From the NCBI GenBank assembly GCA_023451825.1, contig JAEXYA010000015.1, positions 1-64,000 of the forward strand: a stretch of 64,000 nt of DNA, written 5' to 3'. The DNA comes from Pseudomonadota bacterium (GTDB lineage Bacteria > Pseudomonadota > Alphaproteobacteria > Rhizobiales > Xanthobacteraceae). Of the stretch, positions 15,491 to 24,863 are shown in pieces. The notes beneath the pieces are model-generated. The model searched no databases. It was not told the DNA's origin and saw only the letters and a program-made list of their open reading frames with translations. Within the stretch, counting starts at the first letter, position 1; each line of letters begins with the position of its first letter. The translations under genes were made by a program, and so were the position numbers.

Positions 15491-16704
15491 TAGCTGTGAT
15501 CGGTCCCCGTTTTCGCTGCGGGAAGAACCCGAAGATAGATGCCGCCGGCGATGATCGCCATAGCAGACATCAGCCCGGTCATGACGAGCGCGGGATGGCC
15601 GAATGGCTCCAGCACCGCAATCATCGCGCTGGCCAGCGAGCCCATCACCATCTGGGTGCAACGCATGACTCCGGCGGCCGATCCTGCCACATGCGGCAGG
15701 TTTTGCAGCGCTTCGTGATTGGTCGACGGCGCAAGAATGCCGAAGGCGAAGATGGTCAATGCCATCAGCGGGGTAAGCGAGACGACCGTCACCGCGCCTG
15801 CGGGGACCAACAGCAAGGCTGCGACAGCACTCGCCGCCATCAGCGCCAGCCCGAAGGCGATGATCCTTCGCGATGGGACATAGCGTTTGCTGAGTTGGCC
15901 CGAGATCAGCGAGGCCACCAGCACGCCGCAGGAGGTCAGGCCGAACAGCAGTGCGAAAGCGGTGGTGGAGAGGCCGAGGCTGCCGATCAGCACCGATGGC
16001 GCGCCGGAGATGAAAGCGAACATGCAGGCAAAAGCGAACGCGTAGAGCAGGGCGTAGCCGACAAAGGCACGATCGCCGAGGACGAAGCGATAGCTCTCGG
16101 CGAGTTGCCGCGGATTGAGCGAGCGGCGACTTTCGATGGGCTGGGATTCGGCGAGGCCGATGGCGCCGACGATCAGCAACGCAACGCCGACAAGTGCTTG
16201 CGTGGCATAGATCGCGCGCCAATCGGCAAAGGTCATGATCCAGCCGCCAAGCACCGGCGCCAGCATCGGTGCTATGCCAAGCACGGCGGCGATCTGCGAC
16301 AGTTTCTGTCGCGCGGCGCCATGCGCGAAAAGATCGCGCACGATGGCGATCGGCAGGATTGCGCAGGCACCGGCGGCGAAGCCTTGCAGCAGCCGGCAGG
16401 CGAGCAGCACGGTGAAGTTCGGCGCGAGTGCGCAAGCGCCGGCTGCGAGGGAGAAGATCAGCAGGCCATCCAGCAGTGTGGCGCGGCGGCCAAACCGGTC
16501 GGCGAGCGGGCCGCAGATCAATGGCGAGATGGCGAAGCCTGCCATGAACAGGCTGAGCGTCAGGGGGCTGCGTCCGGCGGCATCGGGGAATGTCGCCTCG
16601 AGAGCCGGAAAGCCGGGCAGGCCCATATCAATGGACAGTGGCGGCAGCGCGGTCAGTGTGCCGAGAAAAGCGGTGAAGGCAAAAGTCTCGCGCCCGAGCG
16701 CCAC
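15490..16704 (-). CDS. Bcr/CflA-type multidrug MFS exporter
   Basis: Twelve-helix drug:proton antiporter of 404 residues in the inner membrane. The DHA1 hallmark is GPLADRFGRRATLLDGL (about 65-81), with ALAPNFTVLLACRLLQGFAAG as helix 4 and the exporter motif APMLAPVLGGWI (motif C, about 153-164). The N-terminus LTALPPLSIDMGLPGFPALE is typical of the Bcr/CflA branch. Start is GTG at 16704 with AAGGA eight bases upstream. It follows another MFS gene on the same strand, separated by a hairpin. Confidence 0.9.
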   Translation of the reverse strand: MALGRETFAFTAFLGTLTALPPLSIDMGLPGFPALEATFPDAAGRSPLTLSLFMAGFAISPLICGPLADRFGRRATLLDGLLIFSLAAGACALAPNFTVLLACRLLQGFAAGACAILPIAIVRDLFAHGAARQKLSQIAAVLGIAPMLAPVLGGWIMTFADWRAIYATQALVGVALLIVGAIGLAESQPIESRRSLNPRQLAESYRFVLGDRAFVGYALLYAFAFACMFAFISGAPSVLIGSLGLSTTAFALLFGLTSCGVLVASLISGQLSKRYVPSRRIIAFGLALMAASAVAALLLVPAGAVTVVSLTPLMALTIFAFGILAPSTNHEALQNLPHVAGSAAGVMRCTQMVMGSLASAMIAVLEPFGHPALVMTGLMSAMAIIAGGIYLRVLPAAKTGTDHS

Positions 16705-16723
16705 AATGAATTCCTTGGAAGGA

Positions 16724-16754
16724 GAGCAGGGCGGCGACTCTCGCCGCCCTGCTC
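16724..16754. terminator. strong hairpin between the two MFS genes
   Basis: A 14-bp perfect stem, GAGCAGGGCGGCGA (16724-16737) and TCGCCGCCCTGCTC (16741-16754), with a three-base loop CTC. The stem overlaps the stop codon of the upstream MFS gene (16753-16755). There is no long T run on the minus strand, so it may act as an attenuator or an mRNA-stabilising end. Confidence 0.7.
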
Positions 16755-17916
16755 ATTCTGCCGGACTAATCTGGGCCGGCAAGACCCGGCGATCGATCAA
16801 TGTCGTCAGGGTCATCGCAAGACCGACCAGCGCAACGCAGGCGGCAAGCAGCGGCAGGTGTTCGTAATGGATGCCCATATTGATCGCGATACCGCCGATC
16901 CAGGCGCCTGTCGCATTGCCGAGATTGAACGCGCCCTGGTTCAGCGTCGAGGCGAGGTTCGGCGCGTCGGTGGCGGCATCGACGACCCAGATCTGCAGCG
17001 GTGAGACGAGCGCAAAGGCGATGCCGCCCCACAGCACCAGCAGCGCAATCGTCGGGACCATCAGATGCGCGACGAGCGAGAGCGCGGCAAGCACGATGGC
17101 CAGGCAGATGAAGGCGCCAATCACGGTGGAGAGCAGGTTCTTGTCGGCGAGGCGGCCGCCGATCAGATTGCCGATGGTGAGGCCGACGCCGATCGCCAGC
17201 AACGCGCCGGTGACACCATGCGGCGTGAGTCCGGTGACGCCTTCGAGCAGCGGCGTGATGTAGGTGAACAGGCTGAACATGCTGACCGATGCGGTGGTCG
17301 AGATCAGCATCGGCAACAGCACCGGCCAGCGGCCAAGCGCACGGAATTCGCGGCCAAGCCCGCCTTTGGAGCCGGGCATGCCGGCGGGCACGTAGCGCAG
17401 GATGGCGAGAAACGCGACGATGCCGATGACGACCACAGCCCAGAACGCCATGCGCCACCCGGCTGCTTGACCGAGCGCGGTGCCGAACGGCACACCGAGA
17501 ACATTCGCCAGCGTAAGGCCCGCGAACATGAGCGACACGGCTTGCGCGCGCTGCTCGCGCGGCACGAGATTGCTGGCAACGACGGCGCCGATGCCGAAGA
17601 AGGCGCCGTGGGCGAAGGCCGTGACGATGCGGGCCGCCATCAGCAGATCGTAGTCCGGCGCGATGGCGCAGCCGACATTGCCGATCGTGAACAGCGCCAT
17701 CAGCGACAGCAGCGCTGCCTTGCGCGGCATGCCGGCGGTGGCCATCGCCACCAGCGGCGCGCCGACCACGACGCCCAGCGCATAGCCGGAGACCAGATAG
17801 CCCGCCTGAGGAATCGTCACCGATAGGCTGCGCGCCACATCCGGCAGCAAGCCCATGATCACGAATTCAGTCGTGCCGATGCCGAATGAAGCCGCGGCGA
17901 GGGCGAGAATGGGCAA
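16753..17916 (-). CDS. MFS transporter of the AraJ/sugar-efflux type
   Basis: Inner-membrane exporter of 387 residues with about twelve helices. The N-terminus FGIGTTEFVIMGLLPDVARS is diagnostic of the DHA1 branch that holds AraJ and other arabinose or sugar efflux proteins. Further landmarks are GYALGVVVGAPLVAMAT, ARIVTAFAHGAFFGIGAV and LGVPFGTALGQAAGWR. Substrate cannot be read from sequence. The ATG at 17916 begins almost directly at helix 1, so the true start could be slightly upstream, but no better start codon with a ribosome site is evident. Confidence 0.88.
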   Translation of the reverse strand: MPILALAAASFGIGTTEFVIMGLLPDVARSLSVTIPQAGYLVSGYALGVVVGAPLVAMATAGMPRKAALLSLMALFTIGNVGCAIAPDYDLLMAARIVTAFAHGAFFGIGAVVASNLVPREQRAQAVSLMFAGLTLANVLGVPFGTALGQAAGWRMAFWAVVVIGIVAFLAILRYVPAGMPGSKGGLGREFRALGRWPVLLPMLISTTASVSMFSLFTYITPLLEGVTGLTPHGVTGALLAIGVGLTIGNLIGGRLADKNLLSTVIGAFICLAIVLAALSLVAHLMVPTIALLVLWGGIAFALVSPLQIWVVDAATDAPNLASTLNQGAFNLGNATGAWIGGIAINMGIHYEHLPLLAACVALVGLAMTLTTLIDRRVLPAQISPAE

Positions 17917-17998
17917 AGAGAGGCGAATGGGAATTCTCCGGAGCGGAAATGTTGCGATGCAATATCCGGAGAGATGTCATGTTCGCGCGCGCAACACA

Positions 17999-18023
17999 AA
18001 GGCTGCGTGCAGGACGCAGCCTT
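17999..18023 (-). terminator. terminator hairpin after the diguanylate cyclase gene
   Basis: Perfect 10-bp stem AAGGCTGCGT (17999-18008) with ACGCAGCCTT (18014-18023) and loop GCAGG, about 30 bases past the stop codon of the minus-strand gene at 18053. No clear T run follows on that strand. Confidence 0.7.
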
Positions 18024-18052
18024 GCGTAGATTGATGATCTCGATGTCGTGAT

Positions 18053-19270
18053 CTAGTCGAATGCGATCTCGATATGGCGCTCGCGCTTGCCGAGAATGTG
18101 ACAAGCGCGTGTGAGCTGATCGACCGGGATGCTAAGCTTGAACTGCTCCGGGATGTCTTTCGTGCTGAGCACGTCAAGGCTGGCGCCGCTGGTGGACAGG
18201 CCACGCACCGTGCAGTCCATGGTAGATTGACCACCATTGAACGAGATGTGGCCGGCCTTAAAAACGCGGCGGAGGTTGCTTGGTGCGACTTCGCGGACTT
18301 GCCATTCGACACAGCGGTTACGGCCACTCTGCTTGGCCTCGTACATGGCGGTGTCGGCGCGGCGGAGCAGTTCATCGATATCGCATGCATTGCGCTGGAG
18401 CGTGGCGATGCCAAAGCTGGCCGAAATCGGGATGGGGCCGTGTGCAGCGTGGATCTCAACGCTTGCAATGGCCTGGCGCACTTTCTCGGCCACCACCATC
18501 GCGTCGTCGCGATTGGTGTGCGGCAACAGGATCGCGAATTCCTCGCCACCGACGCGCCCAACGGAGTCCGCCTTGCGCAGCGCGCCCTGAACGGCCCGCA
18601 CACATGCCTTGAGGACGCGGTCGCCAATATGATGACCGTTCTTGTCGTTGATCGACTTGAAGTGATCGAGGTCGAACATGACAAGGCTCAGATTGTGCCC
18701 ATGACGAACAGCAAGGGCGCTGGCGCGCGTGGCTTCGTCGCGGAATGCGCGGCGGGAGAGGGCGCCGGTCAGGCTGTCTTCCATCAGCAAGGTGCGCAAT
18801 TCAAGCTCGCTGAGCACGATGCTCGCGAGATCCTGCAGCATGTCCGACTGCTCGGAGCTGAATGCGCGTGGGACGGAATCGAACGTGCAAAGCGTGCCGA
18901 TGGCGTGACCGCCAGAGACCCGCAGCGGCACTCCGGCGTAGAAACGGACATGGGGTTCGCCGATCACAGCCGGATGTTCGGAGTAGAGTGGATCTGCAAG
19001 CGTATCGGGAATGATCAGCGGGCGTGCTTCGCGGATCGTGTAGTTGCACAGCGCGGTGTCGCGCCCGGTCTCGCAAGCTTCAAAACCCTGGCGCGATTTG
19101 AACCATTGGCGATGACCATCGATCAGCGAGATCACCGACATCGGCATATCGAACACATTGCGCGTCAGCCGCGTGATGCGATCGAATGCTTCTTCGGGCG
19201 GGGTATCGAGGATGTCGTAACGGTCGAGTGCACCAAGACGGTCGCTCTCCCGGAGATTACTAAACTGCAT
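18053..19270 (-). CDS. GAF-GGDEF-PilZ diguanylate cyclase
   Basis: Cytoplasmic signalling protein of 405 residues. Residues about 25-160 form a GAF sensor domain (VFDMPMSVISLIDGHRQWFK, CNYTIREARPLIIPD, FYAGVPL). Residues about 165-320 are a GGDEF domain with the active motif GGEEF at 241-245, so it should make c-di-GMP from two GTP. The inhibitory I-site RxxD is intact (R232-D235, five residues before GGEEF). Residues about 333-400 resemble a PilZ domain (NLRRVFKAGHISFNGG, GLSTSGASLDV), which may bind the product. Having synthesis, product inhibition and a possible product receptor in one chain is noteworthy. Monocistronic. Confidence 0.93.
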   Translation of the reverse strand: MQFSNLRESDRLGALDRYDILDTPPEEAFDRITRLTRNVFDMPMSVISLIDGHRQWFKSRQGFEACETGRDTALCNYTIREARPLIIPDTLADPLYSEHPAVIGEPHVRFYAGVPLRVSGGHAIGTLCTFDSVPRAFSSEQSDMLQDLASIVLSELELRTLLMEDSLTGALSRRAFRDEATRASALAVRHGHNLSLVMFDLDHFKSINDKNGHHIGDRVLKACVRAVQGALRKADSVGRVGGEEFAILLPHTNRDDAMVVAEKVRQAIASVEIHAAHGPIPISASFGIATLQRNACDIDELLRRADTAMYEAKQSGRNRCVEWQVREVAPSNLRRVFKAGHISFNGGQSTMDCTVRGLSTSGASLDVLSTKDIPEQFKLSIPVDQLTRACHILGKRERHIEIAFD

Positions 19271-19401
19271 TGCTCAGTCCGTCGTGCGAAGTCTCATCCC
19301 ATCATCCCGTTCCCGCGGGCATCATGTCACGAACGGCTGATGCGCGCCAAGGCGCGCAGACAATTTTGCGTTAACAGGATCGTTGCTGCGGACTATAGCA
19401 C

Positions 19402-19989
19402 CTATACAGGTGGCCAACTTCGCATCGCCATGTCGGCAAGCTTGCGCAATTGCTCGCGCGGCGCGCCGCCTGCAGCCTGCACAGCCATACCTTGAAGGAT
19501 GGCGGACACGTAACGTGCGAGGTCGCCCGCATCTGCATCGTTCGGCAGATCGCCCTCGGCGATGGCGCGCGTGAAACGAACGTGGAGATCCTGTTCGCCT
19601 TTCGAACGGCGCGCCATCAATTCCTGTTTGATGGTCTCGGCTGCATCGCCGCAGCACAGTGCGCCTTGAACCGCGAGGCAGCCGGGGTTCTTGGGATCGG
19701 TCACGGCTTCGACGGATTCGTATAGAATGTGTTCGACGACTTCGCGTGCGGTGGGCTTGTCGAGGCCCGTACGGAAGTAGCCACCGGGTCCATCGACATA
19801 GCGATCGAGCGCCTTGCGGAAGAGTTCTTCCTTGTTGCCGAAGGCGGCATAGAGACTTGGCTTGGTGATGCCCATGGCATCGGTGAGGTCGGCCATCGAC
19901 GCGCCCTCGTAACCCTTGCGCCAGAACACATGCAGCGCGAGGTCGAGTGCAGCATCGACATCGAATTCACGCGGACGTCCCATGGCCAT
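19402..19989 (-). CDS. TetR family regulator of the first RND pump
   Basis: TetR-type repressor of 195 residues. The N-terminal helix-turn-helix is GASMADLTDAMGITKPSLYAAF (about 32-53, given in two parts: GASMADLTDAMG and ITKPSLYAAFGNKEELF). The C-terminal ligand domain has a C-x(9)-CC feature (GCLAVQGALCCGDAAE), reminiscent of Cys-containing sensors, but redox sensing is not established. GGAGG eight bases before the ATG at 19989 sets the start. It is divergent from the RND membrane fusion gene; a palindrome TCTAC-N6-GTAGA lies 20 bases before its start codon and is its likely operator. Confidence 0.9.
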   Translation of the reverse strand: MAMGRPREFDVDAALDLALHVFWRKGYEGASMADLTDAMGITKPSLYAAFGNKEELFRKALDRYVDGPGGYFRTGLDKPTAREVVEHILYESVEAVTDPKNPGCLAVQGALCCGDAAETIKQELMARRSKGEQDLHVRFTRAIAEGDLPNDADAGDLARYVSAILQGMAVQAAGGAPREQLRKLADMAMRSWPPV

Positions 19990-20009
19990 TGCCAGGTCCT
20001 CCAAAGATT

Positions 20010-20065
20010 TCTACCGCTCAGTAGATAAGTCCCTTGACACTGGATGTCGATAGGCCATCTATACC
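20010..20065 (+). promoter_or_regulatory. TetR operator and promoter of the first RND operon
   Basis: Operator palindrome TCTAC-N6-GTAGA at 20010-20025. Nine bases on, TTGACA (20034-20039) is a perfect -35; candidate -10 elements are TCTATA (20058-20063, spacer 18) or ATCTAT (20057-20062). The operator also sits between the tetR start and this promoter, so one site could repress both genes. The arrangement is seen in sequence; binding is inference. Confidence 0.65.
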
Positions 20066-20193
20066 GGGCGTTACGGATATGTGCGTCGCAGCAAGATTCC
20101 CGGAAATCGGGTCGCCAGAGCGACGGTACTTTCCTTAGCTATTGGAATGACAGGGCTTTCTCAAGTCCCGCACAAGATTAAATGGGGTCCATG

Positions 20194-21402
20194 ATGGCCA
20201 GCTCTCTTGCCCGTAAATTCGCACTTGGCGCCGGTATCTTCCTTGTTTCGGTAACGATCGGTGGCAGCGCCGCCCTTTGGGATCTTGCCGGATTCGCCGC
20301 CCAGGCAGAACAGGCGCCTGCGCCCCCGCCAGCGGTGCCAGCCTCTGTGGCGCTCGTTGAAGCGAAGGCGACGACGCCTTCCGACGAGTTCTCTGGCCGG
20401 CTGGAGGCCATCGAGCGGGTCGAAATACGCTCTCGTGTCGCCGGCGCCGTCCAGGCGATCCATTTTCGCGAGGGCGCGCTGGTGAAGAAGGATGATCTGC
20501 TGGTGCAGATCGATCCCGCGCTCTATGCCGCCGAAGTCGATCGCGCGCAGGGGCAGGTATCCGCCGCGCGCGCCCGCCTGATCCTCACCAAGGCCGATTT
20601 CGGCCGTGGCCAGCAACTCACCAGTTCCAGCATCACCCAGCGTGATCTCGACAATCGCTCCAACGCGTTCCATGAGGCCGAGGCCAATCTCGCCGCCATG
20701 GAAGCCGCGCTGAAGACCGCGCAACTCAATCTCAGTTATACCGAAGTCCGCGCGCCGGTCTCCGGTCGTGTCGGCAAGGTGGAAATCACGGTCGGCAACC
20801 TCATTGCCGCAGGCCCGTCGTCGCCGCTGCTCACGACGCTGGTTTCGGTCAATCCCATCTATGCCAGCTTCAACGCCGACGAGCAGGTGGTGTCGCGCGC
20901 GCTGAAGACGCTCGCCGATGAAAAGACGCCGAACGAGATTGAGCGTGTTCCCGTGCATATGACCACGATCTCCGACACGTCGCCGATCAAAGGCAAGATG
21001 CAGTTCATCGACAATCAAGTCGATCCGCGCTCCGGCACCGTGCGCGTGCGCGCCGTGTTCGACAATCATGACGGTCGTTTGATGCCGGGCCAGTTCGCGC
21101 GTCTGTCGATGGGCCAGCCGAAGCCGGAACAGACGCTGCTGATCTCGGAGCGTGCCGTCGGCACCGACCAGAACAAGAAATTTGTGATGGTGGTCGATGG
21201 CAAGGACAAGGCTGAATATCGCGAAGTCCAGCTCGGTGCCTCCGTGGATGGAATGCGCATCATCCTCAGCGGTCTCAAGGCTGGCGAACGTATCGTAGTC
21301 AACGGCCTGCAGCGTGTCCGTCCGGGCGTGACCATCAAGCCGGAAATGGTGGCGATGACATCGGCTTCGCTACCGCAGACCAAGACTGCTTCCGCCAACT
21401 GA
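20194..21402 (+). CDS. RND efflux membrane fusion protein (first system)
   Basis: Periplasmic adaptor linking an RND permease to an outer-membrane channel, about 402 residues. After a membrane anchor (ALGAGIFLVSVTIGG) come the barrel-sandwich hybrid motif SRVAGAVQAIHFREGALVKK, a helical hairpin (residues about 100-165), and NLSYTEVRAPVSGRVGKVEI closing the lipoyl half. The beta-barrel part is around PIYASFNADEQ and RVRAVFDNHDGRLMPGQFAR. No lipobox is seen, so it is held by an N-terminal helix. Three starts compete (20182, 20191, 20194); GGGG six bases before 20194 favours the last. The permease gene follows 131 bases later. Confidence 0.92.
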   Translation: MASSLARKFALGAGIFLVSVTIGGSAALWDLAGFAAQAEQAPAPPPAVPASVALVEAKATTPSDEFSGRLEAIERVEIRSRVAGAVQAIHFREGALVKKDDLLVQIDPALYAAEVDRAQGQVSAARARLILTKADFGRGQQLTSSSITQRDLDNRSNAFHEAEANLAAMEAALKTAQLNLSYTEVRAPVSGRVGKVEITVGNLIAAGPSSPLLTTLVSVNPIYASFNADEQVVSRALKTLADEKTPNEIERVPVHMTTISDTSPIKGKMQFIDNQVDPRSGTVRVRAVFDNHDGRLMPGQFARLSMGQPKPEQTLLISERAVGTDQNKKFVMVVDGKDKAEYREVQLGASVDGMRIILSGLKAGERIVVNGLQRVRPGVTIKPEMVAMTSASLPQTKTASAN

Positions 21403-21533
21403 CGTCTGCACCACATCTCTCCGCTCATTCGTAGCGGAGAATTCTTCCTCCTTATTTCGTCGTCACCGCGGTCGCCTTCGGGACTGCATGGGATCACTGC
21501 GCCCGGATGGGGCAGGTTTTACGGATCATCGTC

Positions 21534-24500
21534 ATGAACTTCTCAAAGTTTTTCATCGACCGCCCGATTTTCGCCGGCGTGCTTTCCGCGGTGATTTTCC
21601 TGGCGGGTCTGCTGGCGATGCCGGCTTTGCCGATCTCGGAATATCCGGAGGTGGCGCCGCCGACCGTGGTGGTGACGGCCAACTATCCCGGCGCCAATCC
21701 CAAGGTGATTGCCGAAACTGTCTCGACGCCGATCGAAGAGCAGATCAACGGCGTCGAGAACATGCTTTATATGAGCAGCCAGGCGACCACCGATGGTCGC
21801 ATGACACTTAACGTCACCTTCCGCCTCGGCACCGATCCCGACAAGGCGCAGCAGCTCGTGCAGAACCGCGTCTCGCAGGCCGAGCCGCGATTGCCGGCGG
21901 AAGTGCGTGCGCTAGGCGTGACGACGATCAAGAGCGCGCCTGACCTGACCATGGTCGTTCACTTGCTGTCGCCGAACGACCGCTATGACATGACCTATCT
22001 GCGCAATTACGCTGTGCTCAACGTCAAGGATCGCCTCGCGCGTATCGAAGGCGTCGGCCAGGTGCAGCTGTTCGGCTCGGGCGATTACTCCATGCGCGTC
22101 TGGTTGGACCCGCAGAAGGTCGCCGAGCGCGGCCTGTCGCCGGGCGACGTGGTGCGCGAAATCCGCGCGCAGAACGTGCAGGCGGCGGCGGGGCAGGTGG
22201 GCGGTTCACCCAATGAGCCCGGCCTCGACCTGCAGCTCTCGATCAATGCGCAGGGGCGCCTGCAGAGCGAAGAAGAGTTCGGCGAGATCATCGTCAAGAA
22301 TGGCGACAATGGTGAGGTCGTGCGCCTGCGCGACATCGCGCGGATCGAACTCGGCGCCGCCGACTACGCGCTGCGCTCGCTGCTGAACAATAAATCCGCG
22401 GTCGCGATCCCGATCTTCCAGTCCCCGGGCTCCAACGCCATCCAGATCTCCGACAATGTCCGCAAGACGATGAAGGAGCTGAAAGAGAACATGCCCGACG
22501 GTGTCGCGTATGACATCGTCTATGACCCCACGCAATTCGTCCGCGCCTCGATCGAGGCGGTCATTCACACGCTGCTCGAAGCCATCGCGCTGGTTGTGCT
22601 CGTCGTCATCCTGTTCCTGCAGACATGGCGGGCATCGATCATTCCGCTGATCGCGGTGCCGGTGTCGGTGGTCGGCACTTTTGCGGTGATGCATGTGTTC
22701 GGTTTCTCGGTGAATGCGCTCACGCTGTTCGGCCTCGTGTTGGCGATCGGCATCGTGGTCGACGACGCCATCGTCGTGGTCGAGAATGTGGAGCGCAATA
22801 TCGAGCGCGGTCTCGATCCCAAGAGCGCGGCCTATCAGGCCATGCGCGAAGTGACCGGCCCGATCATCGCCATTGCATTGGTGCTGGTGGCCGTGTTCGT
22901 GCCGCTGGCCTTCATTACCGGTCTGACCGGCCAGTTCTACAAGCAGTTCGCGCTGACGGTGGCGATCTCGACGGTGATCTCGGCCTTCAATTCGTTGACG
23001 CTGTCACCAGCGCTCGCCGCGTTGCTGTTGAAGGGCCATGACGCGCCGAAGGATCCGCTGACACGCTTTATGGACAAGACGCTCGGCTGGTTCTTCGTCC
23101 GCTTCAATCGCTTCTTCACACGTTCGTCCGAGGCTTATGGCGGCGGCGTCAAGCGCGTGATCTCGCGCCGCGCCATCGTCATGGGGCTCTATCTCGCGCT
23201 GGTCGGCGTCACCGGCTATCTGTTCCATGCGGTGCCCGGTGGCTTCGTGCCCGGCCAGGACAAGCAATATCTGGTGGGCTTCGCCCAGTTGCCGGACGGC
23301 GCCACGCTGGATCGCACCGAAGAGGTGATCCGCAAGATGGGCGAGATCGCGCTGAAGGAGCCGGGTGTCGAGAATGCCATCCAGTTTCCGGGCCTGTCGA
23401 TCAATGGTTTCACCAACTCCTCGAATTCCGGCATCGTCTTCATCGGCCTGAAGGACTTCAAGGATCGCAAGGACAAGTCGCTGTCGGGCAATGCCATCGC
23501 GCTGTCGCTCAACAAGAAATATGCCGGCATGCAGGATGCCTTCATCGCCATGTTCCCGCCGCCGCCGGTCGCCGGCCTCGGCACCATCGGTGGCTTCAAG
23601 TTGCAGATCGAGGATCGTGCGGGTCTCGGCTATGAGGCGCTGAACGATGCCACCAAGGCCTTCATCGGCAAGGCCATGCAACAGAAGGAATTGGCCGGCC
23701 TGTTCTCGAGCTATCAGATCAACGTGCCGCAGCTCTATGCAGATGTGGATCGCACCAAGGCGCGCCAGCTGAATGTACCGGTGACGTCGATCTTCGATAC
23801 AATGCAGATCTATCTCGGCTCGCTCTATGTGAACGACTTCAACAAATTTGGACGCACGTATTCGGTGCGCGTCCAGGCCGATGCGAAGTATCGCGCGCGG
23901 GCCGATGATATTGGCCAGCTCAAGGTGCGTTCGGACAGCAACGAGATGATTCCGCTCTCGACACTGTTGCGCGTCAAGGAGAGCGCCGGTCCGGAACGCG
24001 CGATGCGCTATAACGGTTTCCTGTCGGCCGACGTCAATGGCGGTGCTGCACCGGGCTACTCGACGGGGCAGGCGCAGGATGCCGTGGCACGTGTCGCCAA
24101 GGAAACCCTGCCGAAGGGGATCGCCTTCGAGTGGACCGAGCTGACCTATCAGGAGATCATCGCCGGCAATTCCTCGCTGATCGTCTTCCCGGTGGCGCTG
24201 CTGCTGGTCTTCCTGGTGCTGGCGGCCCAGTATGAAAGTCTCACACTGCCGCTATCGATCATCATGATCGTCCCGATGGGCCTGCTCGCAGCCATGTTCG
24301 GCGTGTGGATCACCAAGGGCGACAATAACGTCTTCACCCAGATTGGTTTGATCGTCCTGGTGGGCTTGTCGGCTAAGAACGCTATTCTGATCGTGGAATT
24401 CGCACGCGAACTCGAATTCGCGGGGCGCAAGCCGATCGAGGCGGCGATCGAGGCCAGTCGGCTGCGGTTGCGTCCGATCTTGATGACGTCGATGGCCTTC

Positions 24501-24770
24501 ATCATGGGCGTGGTACCACTGGTGACGTCCACCGGCGCAGGCTCGGAGATGCGGCAGGCCATGGGCGTTGCGGTGTTCGCAGGCATGATCGGCGTCACCG
24601 CCTTCGGCATCTTCTTCACGCCGATGTTCTATGTGCTGCTCCGCGCCATGGCTGGCAATCGCCCGCTGACCCAGCATGGGGAGGCGACGGTAGATCAGAA
24701 TGCGCCGCTCGCACCGGGATCGCATGACGGCGAACCGCGCCCGCACGCCACGTTGACAACGCATCCGTGA
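21534..24770 (+). CDS. RND efflux permease, HAE1 type (first system)
   Basis: Proton-driven multidrug exporter of the AcrB family, 1078 residues, twelve membrane helices and two large periplasmic loops. It starts MNFSKFFIDRPIFAGVLSAV; proton-relay residues are in LAIGIVVDDAIVVVENVERN (the DD pair), and the second half repeats the layout with GLSAKNAILIVEFARELEF (relay Lys). The last about 45 residues are a polar tail. Same transcript as the fusion protein, expected to form a tripartite pump with a TolC-type channel not encoded here. The ATG at 21534 is at the family N-terminus; a longer frame begins at 21507. A hairpin follows at 24814. Confidence 0.94.
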   Translation: MNFSKFFIDRPIFAGVLSAVIFLAGLLAMPALPISEYPEVAPPTVVVTANYPGANPKVIAETVSTPIEEQINGVENMLYMSSQATTDGRMTLNVTFRLGTDPDKAQQLVQNRVSQAEPRLPAEVRALGVTTIKSAPDLTMVVHLLSPNDRYDMTYLRNYAVLNVKDRLARIEGVGQVQLFGSGDYSMRVWLDPQKVAERGLSPGDVVREIRAQNVQAAAGQVGGSPNEPGLDLQLSINAQGRLQSEEEFGEIIVKNGDNGEVVRLRDIARIELGAADYALRSLLNNKSAVAIPIFQSPGSNAIQISDNVRKTMKELKENMPDGVAYDIVYDPTQFVRASIEAVIHTLLEAIALVVLVVILFLQTWRASIIPLIAVPVSVVGTFAVMHVFGFSVNALTLFGLVLAIGIVVDDAIVVVENVERNIERGLDPKSAAYQAMREVTGPIIAIALVLVAVFVPLAFITGLTGQFYKQFALTVAISTVISAFNSLTLSPALAALLLKGHDAPKDPLTRFMDKTLGWFFVRFNRFFTRSSEAYGGGVKRVISRRAIVMGLYLALVGVTGYLFHAVPGGFVPGQDKQYLVGFAQLPDGATLDRTEEVIRKMGEIALKEPGVENAIQFPGLSINGFTNSSNSGIVFIGLKDFKDRKDKSLSGNAIALSLNKKYAGMQDAFIAMFPPPPVAGLGTIGGFKLQIEDRAGLGYEALNDATKAFIGKAMQQKELAGLFSSYQINVPQLYADVDRTKARQLNVPVTSIFDTMQIYLGSLYVNDFNKFGRTYSVRVQADAKYRARADDIGQLKVRSDSNEMIPLSTLLRVKESAGPERAMRYNGFLSADVNGGAAPGYSTGQAQDAVARVAKETLPKGIAFEWTELTYQEIIAGNSSLIVFPVALLLVFLVLAAQYESLTLPLSIIMIVPMGLLAAMFGVWITKGDNNVFTQIGLIVLVGLSAKNAILIVEFARELEFAGRKPIEAAIEASRLRLRPILMTSMAFIMGVVPLVTSTGAGSEMRQAMGVAVFAGMIGVTAFGIFFTPMFYVLLRAMAGNRPLTQHGEATVDQNAPLAPGSHDGEPRPHATLTTHP

Positions 24771-24813
24771 GTCCCAGACTGTCTCTCACGTAAACACGCG
24801 CACAAAAATTCCG

Positions 24814-24836
24814 GATGCCGCAATTTCTGCGGCATC
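24814..24836. terminator. hairpin between RND permease and Bug receptor genes
   Basis: Perfect 9-bp stem GATGCCGCA (24814-24822) and TGCGGCATC (24828-24836) with loop ATTTC. The T-rich flank lies only on the minus strand, so on the plus strand it may slow but not fully stop transcription into the receptor gene at 24864. Confidence 0.5.
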
Positions 24837-24863
24837 ACGGCGCGCGGATTTCGGGAGAGAAAC

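Noticed and set aside
15436..17004. 522-codon open frame opposite the MFS genes
   Set aside because: Gln/Arg/Gly-rich translation crossing two genes and their hairpin; no family features.
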